Assembly: GCA_037013495.1 (NCBI GenBank)
Contig: CM072803.1
Coordinates: 11,364,001-11,428,000 of the forward strand
Source of the DNA: Hippophae tibetana
Taxonomy: Eukaryota; Streptophyta; Magnoliopsida; Rosales; Elaeagnaceae
Length of the DNA: 64,000 nt
Direction: 5' to 3'
Notes under the pieces: model-generated
Database searches by the model: none
What the model was told of the DNA's origin: nothing
Seen by the model: only the letters and a program-made list of their open reading frames with translations
Part shown: positions 1 through 13,400 of the stretch, in pieces
How positions within the stretch are numbered: the first letter of the stretch is position 1
How the letters are laid out: every line of letters begins with the position of its first letter
Program-made: the position numbers and the translations under genes

Positions 1-500
1 TGAGGCGTGGTAGGGGAGACCGATCCGAGTCAACGCTCATTGAGTTAGTTCCATGCAGCGCAATGTGATTCACGGTAATGGATGACATGGAGTACGAGTG
101 GAACGCGGGGAGCAATCACATGAGGACATGTGGTGCAAAGGTTTGACCATGCTAGGAACTCGAATTAAACGTCATGGTGACATGTGGCATGCAATTCATT
201 GTTCTTCACACAGCAAGCTACGATTCATTATCCCTACTGATGTGGCATTCACTTTGCTTGCATGGCATGCCACGTGATAGCTTTTGATTGGTATTGCTTT
301 AAAAATTCATAAAACATCCATAAAAATTCATAAAAATTCCAAATGTTATATTGTCACCCCTTTTTCACTAAAAAGTTTATATTTTAATATTTTTGGCCCT
401 AAAAATACTATATATTAAATAAAATAAGTAAATATTAAGTAAAAAAGTCTACTAATAACTTTAGTTTCATAGAGTCATCACTGATGTAGTAGACATAGTG
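1..500. other. Left-edge non-coding DNA next to a truncated gypsy element
   Basis: No reading frame or RNA gene was recognised. From about 300 the DNA becomes AT-rich. Pol-like sequence of the neighbouring gypsy element starts at about 500, so this may be unrelated flank or decayed 3' sequence of that element. No copy of the LTR at 3736-3964 is seen here. Confidence 0.4.
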
Positions 501-519
501 TTGTACCTTGTTTCTTTCG

Positions 520-1330
520 ACTAGGAGCATGACATTGCAAGTCTGTGGAGCCATGGCCAAATACAAGTAAAGTGTTTATCGTGGGAGAGAGTTGACCAAG
601 ATAGGAGGTTTGCTTAAGTATTTTTTGATTCCTTCAAAGGCTATGTCATAATTCTTGTCCCAAAAAATTGATGTATTTTTCCTCAGGATTTTGAAGAATG
701 GAAAACACTTGTCCGTGCATTTAGAAATGAATCTGTTTAATGCCACTATTCTTTCGTTCAGTTGTTAAATCCCTTTTAGATTGGTAGGAGGCTTCATGCT
801 CACCAAGGCTTGTATCTTATCAAGGTTGGCTTTAATCCCTCAGGCGAATATGAGGTATCCCAATAATTTTCTTGAAGCAACACCAAAGACACATTTCTTA
901 GGGTTAGGTCTTATGCATACCTTTGGATTACAAAAAAATATCTCCTCTAAGTCTTTGACATGGTTTATTGGCTATGTTGACTTTACTACTATGTCGTCCA
1001 TATATGCCTCCAATATTTTTCCCAGATGATTGAAACAAATTTTGTTGACAAGCCATTGATATATGATTCCTACATTCTTCAATCCAAATGGAATTCTATT
1101 TTAGTAAAAGGTCTCGTCCTAGGTGATGAGATATGTTTTCTCCTCGTCATCAGAATGCATTCTGATTTGATGGTAACCAAAATATGTGTCAAAGAAATTC
1201 ATTAATCCAAAGTCGGCAGTCGAATCAACTAGCTGATAGATACTAGAGGGGGGGGGGGGGGGGAATCTTTGGGGCATGCCTCATTTAAATCTATAAAGGC
1301 CACACACATACGAGGTGACCCATATGCCTT
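520..1330 (-). pseudogene. Gypsy reverse transcriptase remnant
   Basis: On the minus strand the region encodes, in several broken frames, RT segments in the expected order: the CVAFIDLNEACP block, an IPFGLKN block, AYMDDIVVKS with the catalytic DD pair, and a downstream connection-like segment to about 520. A homopolymer of 16 G at 1248-1263 sits in the first block. Confidence 0.7.
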
Positions 1331-1737
1331 TTTCACCGACACCACGTTTGACAACCAAGTAGGATAGTTCACCTCCCTTATAATCTTTGTCTCCCTAAGG
1401 GTGGTAACCTAACCCTTTATCATACCATTCTTTTCCCTAGGAAACTTCCTATTTCTTTATTGGATAGATCTAACCTTTGGATCGAAATTTAACCTATGAG
1501 TTATAAACTCCAAGTTGATCCCAAGCATATCTACAGGGGTACATACGAAGACGTTAGAGTTTGCTCATAGAAATCGAGATAGTTGTTCCTCAATCTCAAT
1601 TGCTAAATCCATACTTAGATTTAAAAGGTGACTCCCTCCTTGTTTCTCATTGGTAGGTCTCGTGCTTCATTTGAATTGATAGACTGTGCTAGACATTTAC
1701 CTCGTGCCCTTCTTTGAAATGGGCCTTTATGTGGTTG

Positions 1738-2301
1738 CTACTTGGGAATAACCTCCTTCATGGTGGCTTTATAGCAACTATTGGCATTCTCTTGGTCTCC
1801 CTTTATTTCCTTTGTACCCTCATCAATCGAGAATTTGATGACTTGATGGAAGATGGATGAGACCGCCTTCATCTTATGTATCCATGGCCTACCCAAAATG
1901 GCGTTATAGTGAGATGGGACATCAACTACCATAAAATTGGTCATTACTATTGATTCTTTGGCCATAACAAGTAGCACCACGGTCTCAATCACATAGGTGG
2001 TGCTACTGTTGTATCATACTAGGGGCAACATCCTTCTTACGATGTTAACCTCTTTTATGCCAAGGGCTCTCACTGTAGATAGAAAAATAAGATCCACTGA
2101 GCTACCAATGTCAACTATGATCCAACAAACATTGTAGGAACCTATCCTTAAAGTGATTACCAAGGGATCTTCATGATGAGATGAGGTCTCGTTCTTCTTC
2201 GTGAAGGTGGTCTCCATATGGGGCCTTGTTGTTTCTAGATTGTATATATACAGGGTTTTCATATTGATCTTGGGTCCTTTATGTATGGTATGGATAGTCA
2301 T
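1738..2301 (-). pseudogene. Gypsy aspartic protease region
   Basis: Two adjoining open stretches (2301-2014 and 1992-1738) together resemble a retropepsin-like domain. The active-site loop reads VDIGSSVDLIF where the family has D-T/S-G, so the T/S is an I. It is followed by the flap-side motif AILGRPWIHKMKAV typical of plant gypsy proteases. A stop or shift separates the two halves, so this is not functional. Confidence 0.7.
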
Positions 2302-2744
2302 GATGTTGGGATCGTTGTAGGGGTCTCTCCTGCTACTTGATAGATCTGGTGGCTTCGACGTTTCACATCCAATTTATCACCTTCCTCTACCGTTGTTACT
2401 CCTTACAAGGTCTTTAAATATCCTCTAGAGAACAGATCCTCTATTTCTTTCTTAAGGTGTCAGTAATCTCTCGTCTCATGGCTCACATCCTTGTGAAAGA
2501 CCCACCATTTAGATGTGCCCCTAAGGGGGCCATCTAACATTTGGCTTTTCCTCCATTCATAATACTACCTAGGCCATACTCACTCTCATGGGTGGGCCTT
2601 TAAAGAGAGACAATGATCTTCCCTAAGTTCCCCTATTTTTGGACCGTTGGCTACTCTCTGTGCTATTTGGCATGAAGTTCTTGTTTTGTTGATCTTGCTA
2701 TCTTGGTTGGCCCTGTCAGGATTTATCCTTCTTTTTTCTTTTTC

Positions 2745-2972
2745 TTATGCAACTTCTATAGCTGCCTGGTCATTCTTAACCAGACCCAACTTTCTTTTGA
2801 GATTGATGAACTTCCTTGCCTCTCTATATGCTTCCTCCAAAGTGTGAGAAATTGTTTTCGTTAGTTCTACAAATAGGTTGGAATCCCTTAGAAGATCTCG
2901 TCTAAAGGCCTTTATTGCAATAGAGTTCAGACAGTTAGAGATTTCTAGCTTTTCTTCTCTTAATCTTTTCAT
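2745..2972 (-). pseudogene. Gypsy gag fragment
   Basis: An open stretch of 75 residues with the charged, leucine-rich make-up of a plant gypsy gag (for example the run LEEAYREARKFINLKRKL). It lies upstream of the protease region in the right order and strand. No zinc knuckle is visible. Gag sequence probably extends on both sides in other frames. Confidence 0.5.
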
Positions 2973-3735
2973 ATATTCTTTGGTAGGCTCACCTCTTATC
3001 TAAACGATTGAAAAGAGGTGGTGCGACTCCTTCCTCAGTGGCTTTTTGTAGGAATAATTGGTGATAAACAACTTGGAAAACTATAAAAATGAGGCGATGA
3101 TATGAGGTGCCAGGTTATTAAACCACTCCTGAGCACCATCATAGAGGATGGCATAGAACATTTTACATCATGGTGTCTCTTTTGCCCTGTGTGAGGCTCA
3201 TAAGGGCCATGACCATCTTGAACAATACACGAGTAGCCGAGTCTTTAATCCCTTGATAGTTCGGGCATTTGGGAGCATTGAACTTGGCTAGTAGCTCATT
3301 TTCTCTATCTCATCAAAAAATGGGGATACATATAGTTATTTGTAGTCCCTATTCACATCATAGTTATTTAGTAGTTCAACCTTCAGAGGATCTTAGACCC
3401 GACTATGACCATAATGTCTTGTTTTCTTGCCTGGTTTCTTAGAGTTCCCTCCTTAGTTCAAGAAGTTGACGAGCCAACTTATAATGGGGTCGGTTTCTAT
3501 TCTAATCTCATCACGGGTTGGTAAGATGTTATGTTGTGCTACCATTGTCTCTTCATTTGATAGTCTTAGTCGTCCCTCAGCTCGCGTTTCTACCATGATG
3601 ATTGTGATTATGGGGTAAGTGGAAATTGTGTTTTGTCTCTTTCAGCCTCACTCAAAATTTGGGATGAATCCTTAAAAGTATGGGGTCAGAAGCTAAGGTT
3701 CGACCTTTGAATCCGCCCCACGATAGAGGCCAAAA

Positions 3736-3964
3736 TGTTGAGATTAGTTTGATTTACAACGAGAGAAACTAAAAAAAGTCAATGAATTGTGTGAAAATGT
3801 GTAACTATCTCATGAAACCCATGTATATATAGAGTTGTATATGTATCTATTACATAGGGTACACACATCATAGCTTGTTAGAGTGGTATAAAAATAAATA
3901 AAAATACATTTACAACTCGAGGTCAACCACCCTATAGCTCAAGCTTAATGTCGAACTTACAACA
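3736..3964 (-). repeat. LTR of the gypsy element
   Basis: Starts TGTTGAGATTAG and ends ACTTACAACA. It directly abuts the primer-site-like sequence at about 3720-3735, as a 5' LTR should for a minus-strand element. No partner LTR is present in the window, so the outer edge is provisional. Confidence 0.5.
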
Positions 3965-4469
3965 CCAAAACTTGCGGGCATAGATGGATTTTTCCCATTA
4001 GTGTGATTATGGGTATGGACACAGATAAATCTTTTTCACTATTAGTTAGATCGAGTTTAGGATTGAACTATGTATCTAAAGAATAATAATATATATCAAT
4101 AATTATAATTATTTTATATTTTATATTATTAAATTTAGTGTAATCTTCCTATCTTAATTTCTTTGGTTGTATAAATTAAAATAAAATTTAATTTAATTTA
4201 ATTTATATTTATATTTTTCAATTCAATTTATATGAATTGTAATTAAAAAAAAGTATATGTCAAATCAAACGTACCAAATCTCATTTTATTTTATTATCGT
4301 AAAGTTGCGTCTTAGAGATGACATTCTCAGTGGTTCAACCAATTACATTACACTTTGACACTAGCATAATCGCTTTGTCCGAGTTTCAGTCTCCTTCTCG
4401 GTCCCTTGACTCCCTTTCATTGAGTTTGGAAAATTCAGCACTCACCACCAAACACAACCTTAATTCAAA
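3965..4469 (+). promoter_or_regulatory. Upstream region of the GET3d-like gene
   Basis: This AT-rich stretch separates the gypsy LTR from the GET3d-like start codon, so the host promoter and 5' UTR must lie mostly in these 500 bp. No confident TATA box or transcription start can be chosen. An upstream ATG at 4318 opens a frame that overlaps the main start (to 4551). If transcripts include it, it could act as an upstream ORF. Confidence 0.4.
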
Positions 4470-7400
4470 ATGGTTTCTTTTCTTTCCACACCGCTTCTCC
4501 TACAAAACCCCATTTACCATTTCGCTCCTACAATCACCTTTCCTAGAGTAACTGTATCTCCGGTCTCGACCTTAGCAATGGCTACCCAACAAGAGGACAG
4601 TGATTTTTCTTCAAAAAATTCAACACAATTGATAACTTTCTTGGGTAAGGGTGGTTCTGGGAAGACCACATCCGCTGTATTCGCTGCTCAGGTACTTTTT
4701 CACTGAACCCTCCTCGTTTTATGGGAAAACGTTATAATATTCTTATTATTATATACAAAAATACACTTTTTCTTATAATTTATGGACTACATATTTATTG
4801 TCTTGAAGATTCATCACTTTAATGTAAAAATGAGTTTTACTTAATGTATTATTTGAATAATTATGCAACCTTAAATGCTAATTTTTAATAATTATGTACT
4901 CATTTTTCATAGTAGTAAAATTAGTTATGTATAACTCATAAATTAATAACTAAATTACATTTAAAAAAAATTGCATTATTTGTTCTTCTCACTCTTAGTT
5001 TTATATACCATAAAAGTTAGTTGGTGTAGTATAATGTGAAAAAGTGGTATAATTCTAAAGAGTAGTGCACCAAATGACATGTCAATTATTGATCGGAAAT
5101 AAAGTTGATGACGTGAGACGATCTAATGATTGTGTGACCACATAATTGATGTATATATCAAGTTATGATAAAATCATTCTTGAGTTCTAATTTATGGGTA
5201 ACCTAATCTGTAAAATTGAATATTTGTGTAGCTAAATGGTTACTTCTTTTCATTAAGTATTGTGTACAAGTGATAAGAAATTGACATATTCATAGTGTAG
5301 TACTCTAACACTCAAATTTTGTGTGAATTTATATAAAATTTAGAAAAATGGGGGACACCCAAATAACATAACCCATTACCCAATAGTAAAGGAAAAGGGT
5401 AAGGAATTTGAGCTGAGCTCTTGAAATGTAGAATTGATTTAATTTACATTTGTGCCTAATTTTACCCTTTTGTGATTTGGGGCTATCTATAGCAAAATAG
5501 TACCTAATGAGTTTCTTTTTGAAAAGTGAAAGGTGAATCGTATAGTTTGTTGGCACCTTTTTTTTTTTTTTTTAAATTAAGCCTGTATTTGCCAAAGGTG
5601 AATTGTGGGAAATGTTATAATGGTTTGTCACAAAGTTTGGATCTTTAATCTCAGTTCAGTTTATTCTACTGAATTCTGCCTCTCTGTGCTGAAACTTTGT
5701 CAAATTACTTACACTATTTATTTAGTATGCTTCTTAGTTTGGTTCTGTGTGATTTCAGCATTATGCAATGCAAGGCTTCAGGACATGCTTGGTGATACAC
5801 ACCCAAGATCCTACTGCTGAGCATCTGTTGAATTGTAAGATTGGAAGTTCTCCTGTAGTATGCAACAACAACCTTTCGGCTCTTAGGTTTGAAACCACCA
5901 AAGTGTGTTCTTCCTTCTATTTCCTTGATTTTCTTTCTTTCCTTCTATTTCATGAATTTTTGGTATGAACGTTTTTTCAATTCCAGATGCTCCTCAAACC
6001 TATTAATAGCCTAAAACAAGCAGATTCTCGCCTTAACATGACGCAAGGAGTGTTGGAAAGGGTAGGTATGTAATATCTTTCCTGACTTAGAGACATTTAG
6101 GGCATAATTTCATTCCAAATTCTTATCAAAGAACTTGTAATGCTTTTTTTTTAATCTTTTCTTTTCTCTTTAAGTTTCCTGTTTCTTATCTGGCAGATAG
6201 TTGGGGAAGAGCTTGGAGTGCTTCCTGGAATGGATTCTATATTTTCCACGTATGCAATTGAGAAGCTTTTGGGATTTTTCGTGAAAGTTGCTGAAAAGAA
6301 TCACAGTAAAGATAAATTTGACATAATTGTATATGATGGTACTAGCTCTGAGGAAATTCTAAGGATGATAAGTGCAGCTTCTAAAGCAAGGTTAGGCCCC
6401 TTTGCATCTCTCCATATCTCTTCCATCCATGCCTCCCCATCAATTTAAAGCTTCAAAATAGTACGTATATGTAGGAAATCAATCTAGGCGTATGATTGAT
6501 TCCTAATCAGCCCCTGATTTTCAGGAGAGAGTTTCCTGATTTTCAGGGTGTAATCAACCCCTGTTTTCAGGAGGTTAGTTTCATGATTTTCAGGATGATT
6601 TTTAGCTTTATTTTCAGCTTTGTATTAGTGTATCCAGCTGTATATTAGTTATAAAAATTGTATAAATATACGTTTTGTATCAAGAAATTAAGAGAAGAAA
6701 AGGAATAAGAATAATATAACTTTAAGAGAGCTTGTTTTCTTTAGGAAGGCCTTTAGGCCTTGGCATTTACGACACTGATTAACATGGTATCAGAGGTTTA
6801 GGTTCAGAAACTGCTGCTCTTAGCCTCTTTTTATACTCTTCATCAATGACCTTCCTTTCTTGCCATTAATCTAAACTAATGGCTTTACTATTCTAGTTTC
6901 TGTAGCTCTAAAAGTCCTTGCCAAGTTCCCCATAGCTCTAATACAAGGGAAAGTTGGTTTAAAAGCAGAGTGTCTCAAATCAGAATTTTGTCCTACTACT
7001 TCTCTATTTAAATTTGGCTCTGCTTTAACTATTGTGTAGAAAGTCATGACCTAACTCCCTCCAAAAGAGCTTTCAAAGAGGAAGGGTTGTCATGACCTTA
7101 TAACCAACACTTTGTTGGTTTCCCTGGTCCATGTGGGACTCCTCAACACCCCCCTCACATCGGACGGGGACACCGCAAAGACCGATTGACCGTGAGGTTG
7201 AATGACTAGGATTGACCGTGTTGGGCACATCAATTGAACCCAAAGACCTGCTTTGATACCATGAAGAATGTAGTCCGAGAGATATGATGGAGATAAGTAT
7301 TCTTTACTTCATTCTCTGTTAATTCATATATTACAACACTATAATACAACACTATAAATAGGAATAAGACATTAGACAAATGTCCACTAATTCTAGGAAT

Positions 7401-10400
7401 ATAACAGCTGGTATTATCAATAATTAAAATACAGCTTGATTTACACTAGCTCTACAGCCTGTACAACACTAATAATATTCTCTGAAAATCTACTCTTCCT
7501 CAAGTTGGGTAATAGATATTAATCATTCCCAACTTGTAACTCAATTCTTCGAAGATTGTTCGAGATAATGATTTGGTAAGGATATATGCAATTTGATGTT
7601 TAGTAGATGTATATAGTAGGTCCACAATTTTTTCATCTATCTTTTCTTTAATGAAATGACGATTAATTTCTACATGTTTGGTTCGATCATGATGAACTGG
7701 ATTTTTCGCAATTCTTATTGCAGCTTGATTGTCACAATGCATGCTGATAGGTTCAAGAGTTGTGAAGTCCAGTTCATTGAGTAGTCTTCTTAACCACATT
7801 CCTTCACAAATCCCATGAGCCATGGCTCTAAATTCAGCTTTTGCACTGCTTCGAGCGACTACTGACTGTTTTTTACTTCGCCAAGTTACAAGGTTTCCCT
7901 ATACGAATGTACAATATCCAGTGGTAGATCTGCGATCCACTATAGAGCCTACCCAGTCAGCATCTACAAAGACTTCAATTTTTCTAGTGAGATTCTTACT
8001 GAAATATAATCCTTTTCCTGGTGTCATCTTGAGATACCTGAGTATACGATAGACCGCTTCCATGTGTTCTTTAGTGGGATTGTTCATAAATTGACTTACA
8101 ATATTTATTGAAAAACCAATATCTGGTCTAGTGTGAGATAGGTAAATGAGTTTTCCTACTAATCTTTGATAACAACCTTTGTCCATAGGTGTATTATTTT
8201 CTTTGATTCCGAGTTTTATTGTAGAATCCATCGAAGTTTCTGCTGGTTTACACCCCATCATTCCAGTTTCCTTGAGAAGATCAAGTACATATCTCCTTTG
8301 AGATATAGATATGCCCCTTTTTGTTCGTGCTACTTCCATCCCTAGAAAATATTTGAGATTGCCTAGATCTTTGATCTCAAATTCCTTGGCAAGGAATTTT
8401 TTGCGTTTATTCATCTCAATTGTAGAATTACCTGTTAGAACAATATCATCTACGTACACAATTAGGATAACTATTATGTCATTGGAGAAGTGTTTGACGA
8501 ATAGTGTGTGATCTGATTGGTATTGATTGTACCCATATCTCTTCAGAACTTTAGAGAACTTATCAAACCAGGCACGTGTAGATTGTTTCAATCCATATAA
8601 GGATTTCTTAAGTTTGCAGACTCTATTGGTTGGAACAGGAGATTCAATTCCAGTAGGAATGTCCATGTAGACTTCTTTGAAATCACCATTAAGGAATGCA
8701 TTCTTGACATCTAATTGGTAGAGAGGCCAATCCAAGTTAGATGCTATGGAGAAAAGAACACGAATAGTGTTGAGTTTTGCTACAGGTGCAAAAGTCTCCT
8801 GATAATCAAGCCCATATGTCTGAGTGAATCCTTTAGCCACAAGGCGAGCTTTGAGTCTTTCTACACTGCTGTCTGCTTTGTGTTTGATTGTAAAGATCCA
8901 TTTACACCCAACAATTTGTTTTCCCGATGGTAGTTCTGTGATCTCCCAAGTCTTGTTTTTCTCTAGGATATTGAGTTCTTCATGAATAGCTGTCTTCCAT
9001 TCAGGTATCTGAAATGCTTCATGAACAAAATTTGGAACCTCTATCTGATCGAGGTTGCTGATAAATGCCTTATATCCTGGTGAGAGATTTTTATAGGAAA
9101 TAAAGTTGTAGATCACCTTTTCTTATAGCAATTGGCAAATTCAAATCATTAGGAGGTAATTCAATAATATGAGGTTCAATGGTGTTACCTTGTGAATTGT
9201 CGGAGTTGCCTGTATTCGGGTTGGATTACTGAATTGGCTCAAGATATGCTCGGTTCTCTGCTCTTTCTTGAGTTGTTTTCCTTCTAGAGTAGACAAGGAG
9301 ATCATTGTTCGGGATAGGAAAGTGTGGATCTGTTGGTAGAGAAGTTGAGGGTTCATTGGGAGTAGTAAGAGTATTTATTTGAGATATTGATTCACTTTTT
9401 GGAAGTTGCGGAATAGGATTTGTGGGAGACTGAGTGCTTATGATATTCAAAAGCTGGTATTCATTGCCTATGTTTTCCCCCTGAATGACAGATTTGAAAT
9501 AGTACGGATACATCAGTTTCTTCCCCTCCTTAGAATAACCTGTTGATTTTTCATCTGTGGAGCTGAATCCTTGTTGGATATCTTTGCATTGGCATTCCTA
9601 AACTTTTCAGGAAGCTTCACAGCCATCTTGTCATTTGCTCATGCTCACAACAAACTTGTTCCTGCTCATGCTTCTGGAATTCTTGGGCAACCAATGTATA
9701 TTATAAATAATCCACCCACAGTTGCATAAGCTAGCAACTAATCAACGTTTCTGCTAGGTGTTGCCCCTGGATTGACTATCAATGGTTGTAATTTCTTTGT
9801 CAATATTCATGGAGCAGGGCAAGGGCCAAGAATTCAGCATGAGCACAACTTGCTGTTGCAATTGTAATTTGCGCATATCAGGTCCAGCAGCTACAATCTG
9901 CACTCCTTGGAGGTCAGGGTGCATCAGGGGGTGAGACTGATAAGAATCAGTGATACCAATCAACTTTGCAATTTGCCGCTAATCTCCTCCTTCAAATTCA
10001 ATAGCAAGAGCAAATTAGTACATCAATTTCTTTAGTCCTGATGAAAGTATGACCAAGCAGGACGATGAGTGTCATTCCTTGAACTCTCCAAGGGCTCTTG
10101 GGTCATCTTATTATGAAGTTGCTGTAGAAACAAAAATTGGTTCTACAGAGCGGCACTTTATATCCAACACCCTCAGAAATGATTCAATTGTACTGAGGTC
10201 ACAAATAACTCTCTTTGCATCAGCGTTCCATGCTTTAATACTACCATCAATAGTGCCTATGAGAAATTCAACAGTAGCAGCAAATTGGTACTCAAGCATC
10301 AAGCATTAAGTTCGGCTTTCAAAGAACTTTCTTCACTATCAAATTGGCTATAGAAAGATCAAACGTCAATGCAAGAACTCCTGTTTTCTATATTTGGTAA

Positions 10401-13400
10401 AGCAGCAAGCTTTTCCATTTCAAGGAAATAATCCGTGAGAATGATTTCGTTTTAAGGGACCGTTCGGTTTCTTTTAATAAACTTTTCATTCTAAAGATGA
10501 AGTTTTGTGACTAGAATACGTCCCTGAATCTAATTGGCCTTTATGACATTCATTTGTCTCAATGTTACTTGTTTGATTTATATCAGATTCAATTGGATAT
10601 AGCCATTCTCCAAGCTGCAAGATATTCAACTGCAAGCTCCACTCAGTTTCAATGACCACTTTTTGAGCTGCAAGATATTCAACTGCATTCTCCACTCAGA
10701 TTCAAATACCACCCTCCGAGCTGCAGGAAATTCAACTGTAAGGCTCCACTCAGATTTAGTGGTTAAATTTATTTCAATCATCCCAATCTTCAGGCTACTT
10801 AGCAACAGGGTCTGTAATCCTTTTTGGGATGTTATCATAGACTAAGCTTAGATCCATAAACCTTCAAGATCCAGCTTGAGTGGGAGTGTTGAATGTTAAC
10901 CCTTTCACCATCTTCCTCATCATCTCAATCTTCAGGATACTTAGCAACAGGATTTGTAATCTTTTTTGGGATGTCATCATATACCAAACTTAGATCCATA
11001 AACTTTCGGGATCCAGTTTGAGTGAGAGTATTGAATGTTAACCCTTAATTCAAGGAAAAAATTGAAGGCAAAGATGATCTTCCTCAACTATGTTACATCT
11101 AGACAACAAGTAGTAGATATCTTAATCAAAACTTTGTTTATGAGAGTTAAGTGTAGGACTTGGTTTGGAAAACATATATCGCCTAACTTGAGGAGGAGTG
11201 TAGGAAATCAATCTAGGCGTATGATTGATTTCTAATCAGCCCCTGATTTTCAGGAGGTAGTTTCCTGATTTTCAGGGTGTAATCAACCCCTGTTTTCAGG
11301 AGGTTAGTTTCTTGATTTTTAGGATGATTTTCAGCTTTGTATTAGTATATTCCAGCTGTATTTTAATTATAACAATTGTATAAATATATGTTATGTATCA
11401 ATAAATTAAGAGAAGAAAGGGAATAAGAATAATACAACTTGTAGGAAATCAATCTAGGAGTATGGTCAGTTTCTTCATTTCTAGGGTGGAACTAACCCCT
11501 GATTTTAGGAGTGCAGTTTCTTGATTTTCAGGGTGGAACTAACCCCTGTTTTCAGGATGTTAGTTTCCTGATTTTAGGGTGATTTGTAGTTGTATACTAA
11601 TGACTTCCAGCAGTATATTAGGCATAACAAATGTATATATAAAAAGATCTAATATTAAGAAATAAATGAAGTAATTTTCTGTAAAATAAAAACAGTTTCA
11701 TGGTATCAGAGGCTTAGGTTCATAAACTGTTGCTCTTAGCCTCTTGTTCAACTAGTTCTGTAAGTTCACCTAGTATGATGTCAAATACTCAAGCAGGGAA
11801 TGCACCTTTTCAGTTTCCAACTCAAGTTTCAGCTTTTGGGCATGAGAATTATGAAAAAACTGAAAATTTAAATGTTCTTAGTACACTGGAAGATGACATG
11901 GATGAAGAGGTTCTAGAGACAAGTAACAAAACTGAATTCAATATGGGAAATTCAGGCAACTTTGGGCTTGGATCCATTCTTGATCCTGCTCCTAAACATA
12001 ATCCTTTTGGTGGTTTATTTAACAGTGCAACTATTAATGTTTCTGCTTCTCCTTTTAACAGTACCAGTACTCAAGGAGAGCTATTTCGGCCTGCATCTTT
12101 TCTAATTCCAGTCTCTCCAACAATCAATACAAACTCAGCCTTCAAACTCAAGTGCATTTTCTGGTAATCCTATCCCATTCACCAAGGAACAGTTAGAACT
12201 TCTCCAACAACTTATACAAAAGACAAATATCAACACCACATTTAGTAGCAGCAGGAATAACTCCACACATATTTCCAGTAATTCAACAAAGCATGCTGGA
12301 AAATGTCCCTCCTCATCTTGGATAGTAGACTCAGGTGCCTCCAATCACATGACAAATGATCAATCACTTTTCACAACCTACTCACCTTGCAACAGACTTC
12401 AAACAGTGTGTGTCGCCAATGGTACTCCCACCACAGTGGTCGGAACAGGAACCATTTGCCTCTTAAACAACCCCACTTTCAAATTTGTTATTTGTGCCTA
12501 GATTTTGCTGCAATCTCATATCAGTTAGTAGATTAAATCATGACTTTAACTGTAAAACTAAATTCTTGGCTAAATCTTGTGTTTTTCAGGACCTGAGCTC
12601 GGGGAAAATGATTGGCGATGTTGATTTACGTGCGGGCCTTTATGTTCTTGATATCAACACTCCTTCAAACCATTTTGTTAGTCATCAATGTCAATTGAGT
12701 CATAATCTTAAGTCTCATAGTCACACTAATAAGGAAAAGTGAAATCATGTTGTTGCATTTTCGTCTAGGTCATCCAATTTTTTTGTATTTGAAACGTTTG
12801 TTTTCATCCTTATTCATCAATAAAAATCCCAATTTATTTCATTGTGAAGTTTGTCAGTTGACAAAACATACTCGAAACACTTTCTCACCACGCACGCACA
12901 AACCAAGTCACCTCTTTTCTCTCATTCACGATGACATTTGGGGACCATGTCGCGTTCCCAGTATTACTGGTGCTCGATGGTTCTTACTGTTAGTTGATGA
13001 TCATACTCGATTATGTTGGACATTTCTTATGAAAAACAAATCTGAAACCAAGCACATATTTCCACTTTTTCATGCCATGATCCAAACTCAGTTCAATGCC
13101 AATATTCAAATCCTAAAAACTGATAATGTTAGGGATTTCTTTGATTCCGATCTTAGTAGATATCTCAAATCACATACTTGATCAACCGAATGCCTTCTCG
13201 AGTTCTAAACTTTCATTCACCTTTACAAGTGCTTCAGAGTCAATATTCTACCTTACAACTTGTGTCACCAATTCCTTTTAAGGTTTTTGGTTGCATTGTT
13301 TTTGTCCATATTCATTCACAATATCGTGGCAAACTTGATACCCGTGCTATTAAATACATCTTCGTTCATTACTCAACCAATCAAAAAGGCTACAAATGTT

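Larger units (their letters stand above)
500..3964 (-). mobile_element. Degenerate Ty3/gypsy retrotransposon, one LTR visible
   Basis: Read on the minus strand, the order is LTR (3964-3736), a primer-site-like sequence, gag-like, aspartic protease and reverse transcriptase sequence, which is the Ty3/gypsy order. The RT region has the gypsy signatures DLNEACPKDSF-like (about 1300-1265, broken by a 16-G run) and AYMDDIVVKS (about 1010-975). Frames are interrupted by stops and shifts throughout. RNase H, integrase and the second LTR are not seen, so the element is truncated or runs off the window. The TTTTGG-type sequence beside the LTR recalls the primer sites of Tat/Ogre-like elements, but lineage is an inference. 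Confidence 0.8.
7269..9530 (-). mobile_element. Copia fragment in reverse orientation inside the outer element
   Basis: Minus-strand pol from the C-terminal part of integrase (9513-9141, containing [11 protein letters not shown]), through RT and RNase H, to a 3' LTR. No gag, protease or 5' LTR is seen to the right, where the sequence changes abruptly at about 9530. It is therefore a 5'-truncated copy that landed in, or was joined into, the outer copia element. Confidence 0.75.

Noticed and set aside
781..1029. + strand open frame of 82 residues
   Set aside because: Antisense to gypsy RT with an AYMDDIVVKS motif on the minus strand.
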